Shown: positions 26,185 through 32,476 of the stretch, in pieces
Numbering within the stretch: the stretch's first letter is position 1
How the letters are laid out: every line of letters starts with the position of its first letter
Program-made: the position numbers and the translations under genes
NCBI GenBank assembly: GCA_005878665.1
Contig: VBLR01000115.1
Span: 1 to 32,476 of the forward strand
Reading direction: 5' to 3'
DNA: 32,476 nucleotides
Source: Methanobacteriota archaeon
GTDB taxonomy: Archaea; Thermoplasmatota; Thermoplasmata; RBG-16-68-12
Notes under the pieces: generated by a model
Databases searched by the model: none
Told to the model about the DNA's origin: nothing
The model's input: only the letters and a program-made list of their open reading frames with translations

Positions 26185-27090
26185 TCACTCGAGATCGGCT
26201 TGCGGTTGGGTCTTCCGCCCGAAGAGGGCCCGCCACGCCCGGCGCAAGGGCTCCGAGACGGCGGTGATTTTCCCCGACCGGATTCCCAAATAGACCAGGC
26301 CGACCACGATCCAGTAGGCGACATACGCCGAACTCTCCAGGAGGGTCGGCGCCGCACTGTAGCCCACGATGCCACGCAGCAGATACCCCGCAACATTCGA
26401 CGCGTCGTCGGGAAAGGACCTCGTCAAGTCATAGAGCGTCGCTGAGCCGAGGCTCCAGTTGATCGCTTCTCGCAGTTCATGGACCGCGTGAGCGAAGAGG
26501 CCCGCCGCGATGACGACAAGGAAAACGCTCGTGACCTGAAAGAAGCGCTTCAGATCGATCCGCCAGGACACACGGATCAGGCCGATCCCAATAATCGCCG
26601 CCACCAGCAACCCCACGGCCACCCCGATGATTGCCTCGAGGGGCGATGTGAGCCTTCCCGCGCCGAACACGAACAGCGCCGTCTCGACTCCCTCCCGCAA
26701 GATCACGACGAAAGATAACAACACGAGTCCGAAGGCCTGCTGTCCGCGAAGCGCCGCATCGATCCGCTGCTGGACGTGGACTTTGATGCTACGAGACGCT
26801 TTCATCATCCAGAGGACCATCGAGGTCAGGACCGCGACGGCAACGAGCATCGCGACCCCTTCGAAGACCTGTTCCCCAAATCCCTCGAACTCGATTGTCA
26901 TGAGGACCAAGACAGCCGCAACGCCGGCGCTGACCCCCATCGCTCCTGCGGTCCCCAGGTAGACGTAGCGGTTCAGCGAGCCGCGCCCGATTTTCACCAG
27001 GTATCCGAGGATGATTCCGATGATTAGCGCGGCTTCAATGCCCTCCCGAAGCCCGATGATCAGGTTCGGAATGATCCCAACGGCGGCCAC
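26185..27090 (-). CDS. FTR1-family iron permease
   Basis: The 301-residue polytopic membrane protein has about seven hydrophobic helices. The two REGxE signatures of the FTR1/EfeU family are at 15-19 (REGIE) and 132-136 (REGVE); in the family these acidic motifs carry iron. The C-terminus is basic then acidic and probably cytosolic. Eukaryotic FTR1 works with a ferroxidase and EfeU with EfeO/EfeB; no such partner lies in this window. The start ATG 27090 precedes the first helix and REG motif at the usual distance. It has its own promoter region in the 150 bases separating it from the LarE gene. Confidence 0.92.
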   Translation of the reverse strand: MAAVGIIPNLIIGLREGIEAALIIGIILGYLVKIGRGSLNRYVYLGTAGAMGVSAGVAAVLVLMTIEFEGFGEQVFEGVAMLVAVAVLTSMVLWMMKASRSIKVHVQQRIDAALRGQQAFGLVLLSFVVILREGVETALFVFGAGRLTSPLEAIIGVAVGLLVAAIIGIGLIRVSWRIDLKRFFQVTSVFLVVIAAGLFAHAVHELREAINWSLGSATLYDLTRSFPDDASNVAGYLLRGIVGYSAAPTLLESSAYVAYWIVVGLVYLGIRSGKITAVSEPLRRAWRALFGRKTQPQADLE

Positions 27091-27116
27091 GAGTCACGTC
27101 TCCGAGTCACATCTCC
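27091..27116. repeat. Tandem 13-base repeat in the iron permease leader
   Basis: GAGTCACGTCTCC and GAGTCACATCTCC lie back to back with one mismatch, directly before the ATG at 27090. The spacing places them in the 5' leader of the permease mRNA, where they could hold a regulator or affect translation. Confidence 0.5.
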
Positions 27117-27141
27117 GAATCCCGATCGACACAGCGCGCGG

Positions 27142-27169
27142 TATCGCGTCGATAACGGCGTAATATTTG
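27142..27169 (-). promoter_or_regulatory. Promoter region of the iron permease gene
   Basis: The AT-rich stretch at 27161-27169 (CAAATATTA read on the minus strand) is the best TATA candidate, giving a start near 27137. TATCG-CGT-CGATA (27142-27154), a perfect inverted repeat, lies between the TATA box and that start. This is where a metal-dependent repressor would block transcription (inference). Confidence 0.45.
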
Positions 27170-27240
27170 AGCTTTCGGTCAATGGAATCTGGGGACGAAC
27201 AAAGGCAACGAAACGCGCGATCCGTCCGGTGGGGACGCCA

Positions 27241-28065
27241 TCAAGCCCCGTCGTTCATCGATCCGCTGCGGTATCCGAGAAGATCGATCGTGACGTACAG
27301 GAATCCGGCATCGCGGACCGCGCGGGCGACCTTTTCGGCGGTCTCGGGGGCGACGATACGCGGGATATCCGCTCGCGGCACCTCGATCCGGGCGACCCTA
27401 TCGTGGGCCCGCACGCGCACGACTCGGAAGCCTAGCGCCCGGATCGCTCCCTCCGCTGCCTCGACACGTTGTAGCTTTTCCACCGTGATCACCTCGCCGT
27501 ACGCTATCCGAGAGGACAGACAGGCGTTGCTCGGTTTGTCGAAGAAGCTCAGGTGAAGTTCTCGAGCGAGCGCACGCACGTCGGCCTTCGCAAACCCGAA
27601 TTCGACCAACGGATGCCAGAAGCCCGCCTCGTTCATCGCTTGGATTCCTGGGCGGTGGTCGCCCAAGTCCGAGACGTTCACGCCGTCTGCAATCGCATGG
27701 AACCCCCGTTCGGCCGCCAACGGCTTCAACGCTGCACCAAGCTCCTGGCGACAGAAATAGCATCGGTTCGTCGGGTTCGCAACGTACCGATCGTTCGCGA
27801 GCTCGGAGACGCGGATTGTCTCGAGGCGAATTCCAATCTCCGCGGCTTCTGAAACGGCCTCGGCGAGTTCCCAGCGCGCGAGGGATTCCGCATCCGCGAG
27901 GACCGCGACGGCGTTGTCCCCGAGCGCGTCGTGGGCCACGCGGGCGACGAGACCGCTGTCGACTCCTCCGGAGAAGGCGACGAGCACCCGCCCACGGGCG
28001 CGCATCGCGGCGGCCATGCGATCGTGCGCCTCCCGAATGTCGAACGGGCGAGTCGTGGCCTCCAT
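27241..28065 (-). CDS. larE: LarE-type ATP-dependent sulfur transferase
   Basis: LarE adenylates and then sulfurates a pyridinium dicarboxylate precursor of the nickel-pincer cofactor of lactate racemase-like enzymes. The protein (274 residues) has the PP-loop AFSGGVDS at about 29-36 and the LarE-type regions NPTNRCYFC, DGVNVSDLGDHRPG and KPSNACLSSR. Cys182 matches the position of the sacrificial Cys176 in Lactobacillus LarE. Cys102 and Cys105 are also present; family members with three such cysteines are reported to carry a [4Fe-4S] cluster. ATG 28065 is preferred because a TATA-like GCTTTATCC lies about 27 bases upstream; in-frame ATGs at 28086 and 28101 are alternatives. No larB, larC or larA gene lies in the window. 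Confidence 0.88.
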   Translation of the reverse strand: MEATTRPFDIREAHDRMAAAMRARGRVLVAFSGGVDSGLVARVAHDALGDNAVAVLADAESLARWELAEAVSEAAEIGIRLETIRVSELANDRYVANPTNRCYFCRQELGAALKPLAAERGFHAIADGVNVSDLGDHRPGIQAMNEAGFWHPLVEFGFAKADVRALARELHLSFFDKPSNACLSSRIAYGEVITVEKLQRVEAAEGAIRALGFRVVRVRAHDRVARIEVPRADIPRIVAPETAEKVARAVRDAGFLYVTIDLLGYRSGSMNDGA

Positions 28066-28089
28066 TATCTCTGTCGAATGCGACATCGC

Positions 28090-28099
28090 GGATAAAGCC
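28090..28099. promoter_or_regulatory. Shared TATA element between larE and thrC
   Basis: GGATAAAGCC on the plus strand reads GGCTTTATCC on the minus strand. It sits about 27 bases from ATG 28065 (leaderless larE) and predicts a plus start near 28122, about 20 bases before the GTG of thrC. Confidence 0.4.
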
Positions 28100-28142
28100 A
28101 TCGCGGGACAAAGCGTAAGGGCCCAGCCGAGATGACCGCGGC

Positions 28143-29360
28143 GTGCGCCCCGCATTCCTCGAATGCTCCGCGTGTTCGAAGCACCATCCGATCCGGTTGC
28201 TGAACACCTGCGATTGCGGATCCCCGCTGTTCGCCCGATACGATTGGAAGGACATCCGGACCGACGACTTGTTGTCGAGGAAAGATCTCTGGCGCTACGC
28301 GCCGCTCCTCCCGCTGGAGCCCGAGGAAATTCGATCGCGCGGCGAGGGAGGAACACCCATCCACCGACTCGAACGCATCGGTTCCGGAGGCCGCGTCGCG
28401 CGCCTGAAGGTCGACGCCCTCTACGTCAAAGATGAAGGACTCAACCCGACCGGGACGTTCAAAGCGCGCGGCATGGCGGTCGCGGTCCCGATGGCGTGTG
28501 CCCTCGGAGCGACGACTCTTGCCGTCCCGACCGCGGGGAATGCCGGAGCCGCGTTGGCGGCATATGCCGCGACATATGGAGCGTCCGCGGTCGTGATCAT
28601 GGCAAGCGATGGTCCTCCGCATCAGGCCCTCGACGCATCCGCATACGGGGCGCAGGTGTTCCGGGTCGACGAAGGCATCGCGGACGCGGGGCGGATCGTG
28701 AGCGAGCTCTCGACCACGACGGAGCTGTTCAGCGTCGCGACGTTGCGGGAACCCTACCGCATCGAGGGGAAGAAGACGTTGCTCTTGGAGATCTGGGAGG
28801 CCCTTGGCGGGATGCCGGACTGGATCCTTTTCCCGACCGGAGGTGGGACCGGAATCGTCGGGATGTGGAAGGCGCTCCACGAACTGCGCGAGCTCGGTTG
28901 GTACGAGGGCATCTGGCCGCGCTTCGGGGTCGTTCAGGCCGAAGGTTGCGCGCCGCTCGTGAGAGCCTGGAAAGAGGGCCGGGAAAAGGCGGAGCCCTGG
29001 GCGATGCCGAGGACCGAGGCGGCGGGACTTCGCGTCCCCGCGACCCTCGCCGACCGGATCGTCCTCCGGGCGATTCGCGAGACCCGCGGCGCGGCCGTCG
29101 CAGTCTCCGACGCGTCGATGAAAGTCGCGGCATTGAATCTCGCGGTCCTCGAAGGAATCAGCGCGTGCCTCGAGGGCGCGGCCACCCTCGCCGGCCTCCG
29201 GCGCTTCTTCGACGAAGGCTTCATCACCCGTGAGGACCGGGTCGTGTTGGTGAACACCGGGGCGTCGGACGGCCGCACGGTCGCCGAGCTGAACGTCCCC
29301 GAGGTGAAAACGGCGGAACAGGTCCGCGAGTACCTCGGGCTCACGTCGCGTGCTTCTTGA
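28143..29360 (+). CDS. thrC: Threonine synthase
   Basis: The enzyme converts O-phosphohomoserine to threonine with PLP. The 405-residue protein begins with a short Cys-containing element (CSAC...CDCG, about 9-26), as in many archaeal threonine synthases. The PLP-lysine motif GTFKARG is at Lys107, PTAGNAGAALAAYAA binds the substrate, and PTGGGTGIVGMWKA binds the PLP phosphate. GTG 28143 is the only start that keeps the Cys element in frame. The 3' end overlaps the convergent peroxiredoxin gene by 20 bases. Confidence 0.93.
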   Translation: MRPAFLECSACSKHHPIRLLNTCDCGSPLFARYDWKDIRTDDLLSRKDLWRYAPLLPLEPEEIRSRGEGGTPIHRLERIGSGGRVARLKVDALYVKDEGLNPTGTFKARGMAVAVPMACALGATTLAVPTAGNAGAALAAYAATYGASAVVIMASDGPPHQALDASAYGAQVFRVDEGIADAGRIVSELSTTTELFSVATLREPYRIEGKKTLLLEIWEALGGMPDWILFPTGGGTGIVGMWKALHELRELGWYEGIWPRFGVVQAEGCAPLVRAWKEGREKAEPWAMPRTEAAGLRVPATLADRIVLRAIRETRGAAVAVSDASMKVAALNLAVLEGISACLEGAATLAGLRRFFDEGFITREDRVVLVNTGASDGRTVAELNVPEVKTAEQVREYLGLTSRAS

Positions 29361-29817
29361 CCTCGTCGAGGATCTTCCGGTGGTCCGGCGGAACCTTTGG
29401 ATCCTCGGTCACCCACTTGTATTGAATGATCCCGTTCGCGTCCAGCACGAAGACGGAGCGTTTCGTCACGCCTTGAAGCCCGAAACTGCCGAAGTGCTCG
29501 TAGAGCACGCCGTACGCCGTGCTGACCGTCTTGTTCCAGTCGCTGAGCAACGGATAATTGAGCTGGTTCTGTTGTTTGAAGACCCGATGGCTGTGATGAC
29601 TGTCCGTGCTGATCCCGAACACCTTCGCGCCCCACTTCTGGAGGTCTCCCATCGAATCGCGCATCGCGCAGAGCTGGCCCTGGCACACGTTCGTGAAGTC
29701 CCAGACGTAGAACGACAAGACGACCGGGCCTCCGCCGAGTTCCTTCGAGAGGGTGACGGGCTTTCCTTCGTCGCTCAGCACCGTGAAATCCGGCGCCTTC
29801 TGGCCGACATCCACCAT
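29341..29817 (-). CDS. Peroxiredoxin (AhpC/TSA family)
   Basis: This thiol peroxidase reduces hydrogen peroxide or alkyl hydroperoxides. It has 158 residues with the thioredoxin fold (VGQKAPDFTVL, VVLSFYVWDFTNVC). The peroxidatic Cys is Cys45, with Thr42 at the -3 position and a second Cys at 50. The Pro of the PxxxTxxC motif is Val38 here. ATG 29817 gives a standard N-terminus; the longer frame from 29973 adds 52 residues with no homology to the family. Convergent overlap with thrC is 20 bases. Residues 50 and 45 could form an intramolecular disulfide, but that is speculative. Confidence 0.9.
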   Translation of the reverse strand: MVDVGQKAPDFTVLSDEGKPVTLSKELGGGPVVLSFYVWDFTNVCQGQLCAMRDSMGDLQKWGAKVFGISTDSHHSHRVFKQQNQLNYPLLSDWNKTVSTAYGVLYEHFGSFGLQGVTKRSVFVLDANGIIQYKWVTEDPKVPPDHRKILDEVKKHAT

Positions 29818-29902
29818 CCGGCTCCCCGGCCGTCGAGAGGCGGGCCCGACATAACCCTTTCGCTTTCGGCACTCCACGAAGTCCGCGGGCGGCGGAACGG
29901 AA

Positions 29903-29911
29903 TGTATATCT
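29903..29911. promoter_or_regulatory. TATA-like element between peroxiredoxin and radical SAM genes
   Basis: TGTATATCT is AT-rich on both strands between divergent genes and predicts leaders of about 65-70 bases each way. TTATGTC near 29850 is an alternative for a near-leaderless peroxiredoxin transcript, and CATTAAG at about 29925 for the radical SAM gene. Confidence 0.4.
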
Positions 29912-30002
29912 AACGGTTGGGACACATTAAGGGCCTCGCCTGTCCAGAGGCATTGCTGAACCGGACTGAACACATCGCTCGGGAGAGAGGTTGGGGGAAC
30001 GA

Positions 30003-31577
30003 ATGGCGAAGTATGTGCTCGCCGCCGACTACACGCTCATGACGGACTACCGAAACGTCCCGCTGGCCACATTCTTCAGCTGCATTCCGACAGATTATTG
30101 GCACTCTCGCCTCGTGTTCCGCATCCTCGCGGACCCGCCGAAGCTCGATGCGGAGGGCCGGCCGATCCGAGTGCCATACGGTCTCCGGAAAGTCGAGGCA
30201 TCCCTCGTCCGCGCGTATGGACGCGATGACGTCGTCATCGCCGACCCTCGGACCGTGGACCGCTATATCGATGACGAAACGGAGGTCGTGGGACTCCACT
30301 CGATGGATCCGCTTGGCCTCGGTCCCGTCAGCATGTCCTTCACCATGGGCGGGGTCCTCACGCCGTACACGAAGGCGATGTTCCTCGAGCTCGTCCAGCG
30401 TGTCCAGCGACCCAATCGGAAATACAAGGTCGTCCTCGGCGGGCCCGGCGCCTGGCATTTCGATTACCGCCAGGAAATGCAGGAATCTCTCGGAATCGAC
30501 CACATCGTCCACGGCGAGGTCGACCATCTCGTCCCGGAGATTTTCGACCGGATCGTAAACGACCACGCTCCCCCGGTCATGCGCTTCACGAACGCGACCG
30601 CCCCGACCGTCGACCAGATCCCGAAAATCTTGGGTCCGACGATGCACGCGATGAACGAGGTCATGCGAGGATGCGGCCGCGGCTGCGAGTTCTGCGAGGT
30701 CACTCTGCGCCGGCCTCGATACTTCCCGCTCGATTACATCGGCGACGAGATCGCCGTGAACACGAAGGTCGGCCAGTCGTCGATTCAGCTGCACTCGGAC
30801 GACATCTTCCTGTACAACCTGGAGAACTGGAAGACGATGGAGCCGAACGAGGACGCGGTGAAAGATCTGTTCCGCTACGTCATGGCCCAACCCGGGGTCT
30901 CCCATTGCTATCCGACGCACGGGACCCTCAGCGCGGCGGTCACGAACCCGGGGCTGATCCAGGACATTTCGGAGATCGTTCGCGCCGGCCCGGGCAAGTG
31001 GGTTGGCATCCAGAGCGGAATCGAGACGGGGAGTCCGGCGCTCTCCCGAGCCGTCTTGCACCGGAAGGCCGCTCCGTTCACGGCCGAGGAATGGCCGGAC
31101 ATCGTCGTGCAGGGCACGCAGATCCTAAACCGCAATTACTGGTATCCCGCCTTCACCATCATCCTCGGTCTGCCGGGCGAGACTCCGGAGGATGCGTGGA
31201 TGACGGTGGACCTCATCGACCGGATGGAGCAGATCCCGGATGGCCACTTCATCACCGCGCCGCTCACGTTCGTTCCGATCGGCGTGCTGCGAGGCGAGGA
31301 GTTCTACAACATCGATGAGATGATCGACGAGTCGCGGTTCAACGTCGCCTACCGCGCGTGGCGCCACGTCCTCCTGGAAATCGACGAAGACTTGTGGCAT
31401 CTCACGCGGCTCCCAGCGCCGACGAGAGCGCTGGTTGTCGCGACCGCACGAATCGGCGGCCGGTACATCCTCGGAATCATGCACCGATATGCGAGGCGAA
31501 TGGGCTTCCGAATCCGAGCTCCGGCGAAGACGCGCCGGCAGGCGGAAGGACACACCCTCAGCTTCCCGGCCGGCTGA
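30003..31577 (+). CDS. Radical SAM protein with B12-binding-like N-terminal domain
   Basis: The 524-residue protein carries the radical SAM motif CGRGCEFC, with Cys224, Cys228 and Cys231 ligating a [4Fe-4S] cluster that cleaves S-adenosylmethionine. Residues about 80-190 (VVGLHSMDPLG..., YKVVLGGPGAWH, DHIVHGEVDHLVPEI) have the layout of the cobalamin-binding domain seen upstream of many radical SAM cores. The classical B12 His motif DxHxxG is not evident. Later core motifs are GIQSGIETGS and FTIILGLPGETPEDAWMTVDLI. ATG 30003 follows a G-rich run at 29993-29997; a TTG at 29991 would add four residues. The substrate is unknown. Confidence 0.88.
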   Translation: MAKYVLAADYTLMTDYRNVPLATFFSCIPTDYWHSRLVFRILADPPKLDAEGRPIRVPYGLRKVEASLVRAYGRDDVVIADPRTVDRYIDDETEVVGLHSMDPLGLGPVSMSFTMGGVLTPYTKAMFLELVQRVQRPNRKYKVVLGGPGAWHFDYRQEMQESLGIDHIVHGEVDHLVPEIFDRIVNDHAPPVMRFTNATAPTVDQIPKILGPTMHAMNEVMRGCGRGCEFCEVTLRRPRYFPLDYIGDEIAVNTKVGQSSIQLHSDDIFLYNLENWKTMEPNEDAVKDLFRYVMAQPGVSHCYPTHGTLSAAVTNPGLIQDISEIVRAGPGKWVGIQSGIETGSPALSRAVLHRKAAPFTAEEWPDIVVQGTQILNRNYWYPAFTIILGLPGETPEDAWMTVDLIDRMEQIPDGHFITAPLTFVPIGVLRGEEFYNIDEMIDESRFNVAYRAWRHVLLEIDEDLWHLTRLPAPTRALVVATARIGGRYILGIMHRYARRMGFRIRAPAKTRRQAEGHTLSFPAG

Positions 31578-31580
31578 AGC

Positions 31581-31826
31581 TCAGCTCCCGTTCGTGACCC
31601 AGGCCCGATATTGCTTCGCCTTCGCCTCGGCGCCTTCCTCTCCCATGATCGAAGGGAGGGTCCGCTCTCGCAAGAGATCGACGATCTTCTCGAGATCGCC
31701 TTCCGTCAAGCTCGAGAGATCCGCGCGGACGTCGCGAAGCCTCTTGCGGAGCATCGCGAGGGCCATGTCTCCCCAGATAGCCCGCATGTCGGCCTCGATG
31801 AGATCGTACGCCGCCTGTGCACCCAC
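31581..31826 (-). CDS. Small helical protein, unknown
   Basis: This 81-residue, probably all-helical, charged protein begins at GTG 31826, four bases after the stop of the upstream membrane-protein gene, so the two are likely co-transcribed. It has no cysteine, membrane segment or signal that I can see. Features include AYDLIEADMRAIWGDMALAM and a lysine/glutamate-rich tail. It ends three bases from the convergent radical SAM gene. I do not recognise the family. Confidence 0.6.
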   Translation of the reverse strand: MGAQAAYDLIEADMRAIWGDMALAMLRKRLRDVRADLSSLTEGDLEKIVDLLRERTLPSIMGEEGAEAKAKQYRAWVTNGS

Positions 31827-31830
31827 GGTC

Positions 31831-32124
31831 TCACGCTTCGGCCGGCATCTGATGGGCGCTGAGCCACGCGCTGTATCCGATGTAAAATAGGACGACGAGG
31901 GCGAGGACCAGGAAGGCGTCGGGCAGGATCGTGTCCGCGAGGAGGATCCGGAACCCCGCGCTCAGGCTGAGCGCAATCCCCACCGCGGCGAGGCCGACGC
32001 TCAAACGGTACAAGAGGCCGCCGCGCATCATCCGGACGCCCCGGTGCGCGAGGAGGAACCCGCCCAAGACTCCGCAGGAGATACTCAAGACGAGTACGAT
32101 GAACTGCTCCGCGGAGACGGCCAT
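31831..32124 (-). CDS. Small membrane protein, unknown
   Basis: This 97-residue protein has three predicted transmembrane helices: about 8-28 (FIVLVLSISCGVLGGFLLAH), 38-62 and 68-86. Basic residues lie between helices 1 and 2 (RGVRMMRGG). ATG 32124 is the start. It is the first gene of a probable two-gene operon with the 81-residue protein. No family recognised. Confidence 0.65.
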   Translation of the reverse strand: MAVSAEQFIVLVLSISCGVLGGFLLAHRGVRMMRGGLLYRLSVGLAAVGIALSLSAGFRILLADTILPDAFLVLALVVLFYIGYSAWLSAHQMPAEA

Positions 32125-32158
32125 CGAACCGACCCTCTCTTCGATGCGGACCGATGCG

Positions 32159-32166
32159 CCTTAAGT
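32159..32166 (-). promoter_or_regulatory. TATA-like box of the small two-gene operon
   Basis: Minus-strand CTTAAGGC lies about 40 bases before ATG 32124, predicting a leader of about 14 bases. Confidence 0.35.
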
Positions 32167-32198
32167 CTACGCCCTCTAGATTCAGGGTTGAGAATAAT

Positions 32199-32476
32199 TC
32201 AGCCCTCGAGTCGAGCGGTGACAGACTGGCCCCCGACTTGGCGGAAGTCCATCGACCGGTAGAGGGCGATGGCGGGTTCGTTTCCGATCGTGACGTACAG
32301 GGCGAGCCGCGGCTCTTCGCGACCCGCGAGCCGCCCCATCGCGGCCTGGAGCAACGCTCGCCCAAACCCACGGCCGCGGCGGTCCTTCGCCACACCGAGC
32401 TCCGCGACGAGCGGCGTGCCCATCCAGTGCGTGATCAGGATCGCGCCCACGATTCGGTCGCCCTCCAACGCGACAT
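32199..32476 (-). CDS. GNAT-family N-acetyltransferase (5' end outside window)
   Basis: The visible C-terminal part (about 92 residues) contains the acetyl-CoA pyrophosphate-binding segment AELGVAKDRRGRGFGRALL and the later NEPAIALYRSMDFRQVG typical of GNAT enzymes. The frame stays open to the window edge, so the start lies beyond it. The TTG at 32468 is in frame but not needed. The substrate cannot be inferred. Confidence 0.85.
   Translation of the reverse strand, partial: VALEGDRIVGAILITHWMGTPLVAELGVAKDRRGRGFGRALLQAAMGRLAGREEPRLALYVTIGNEPAIALYRSMDFRQVGGQSVTARLEG

Overview
The window looks like chromosomal DNA of a GC-rich archaeon, most likely a Thermoplasmatota lineage (inference). Support comes from archaeal TATA boxes about 25-27 bases before starts, GGTGATC/GGAGG Shine-Dalgarno sites, a fused ADP-forming acyl-CoA synthetase, a zinc-containing 7Fe ferredoxin of the Thermoplasma/Sulfolobus type, and cytosolic domains attached to single-pass surface proteins. 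No rRNA, tRNA, IS element or CRISPR array was seen.

Layout. 1-1412 (-): a proteasome-type AAA ATPase cut by the window edge; its two OB folds and C-terminal half resemble the ARC/Mpa family rather than PAN. 1704-6008 (-): a 1434-residue surface protein with a glycine-rich parallel beta-helix, four fibronectin/Ig-like domains, an SbsA-like domain, one membrane helix and a cytosolic domain. 6188-8308 (+): ADP-forming acyl-CoA synthetase. 8325-8726 (-): glyoxalase-fold protein. 8831-9205 (+): tandem ACT-domain protein. 9345-10748 (+) and 10873-24297 (+): a 467-residue coiled-coil protein and a 4474-residue membrane-spanning protein that share a cytosolic domain and C-terminal motifs. 24343-25524 (-): PLP trans-sulfuration enzyme. 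25715-26140 (+): zinc ferredoxin. 26185-27090 (-): FTR1-type iron permease. 27241-28065 (-): LarE-type sulfur transferase. 28143-29360 (+): threonine synthase. 29341-29817 (-): peroxiredoxin. 30003-31577 (+): radical SAM protein. 31581-32124 (-): two small genes, one with membrane helices. 32199-32476 (-): partial GNAT acetyltransferase.

The strongest candidate for an undescribed system is the pair at 9345-24297. The giant protein has about 3000 residues of Ser/Thr/Gly-rich beta-repeat outside the cell, one membrane helix, then a roadblock/profilin-like domain and about 1250 residues of coiled coil inside. The smaller neighbour carries the same kind of domain, its own coiled coil and the same two C-terminal 18-residue motifs in the same order. 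Both promoters share GATAACCA exactly 18 bases upstream of CTTAAATA. I infer a co-expressed pair that couples an external fibre to an internal coiled-coil scaffold.

The rest is mostly housekeeping metabolism (amino-acid synthesis, acyl-CoA energy metabolism, iron and redox handling). Several genes are divergently arranged around TATA boxes that could be shared. Gene spacing is tight; the longest stretch without a gene is 1413-1703, which holds the promoter and leader of the ATPase gene.
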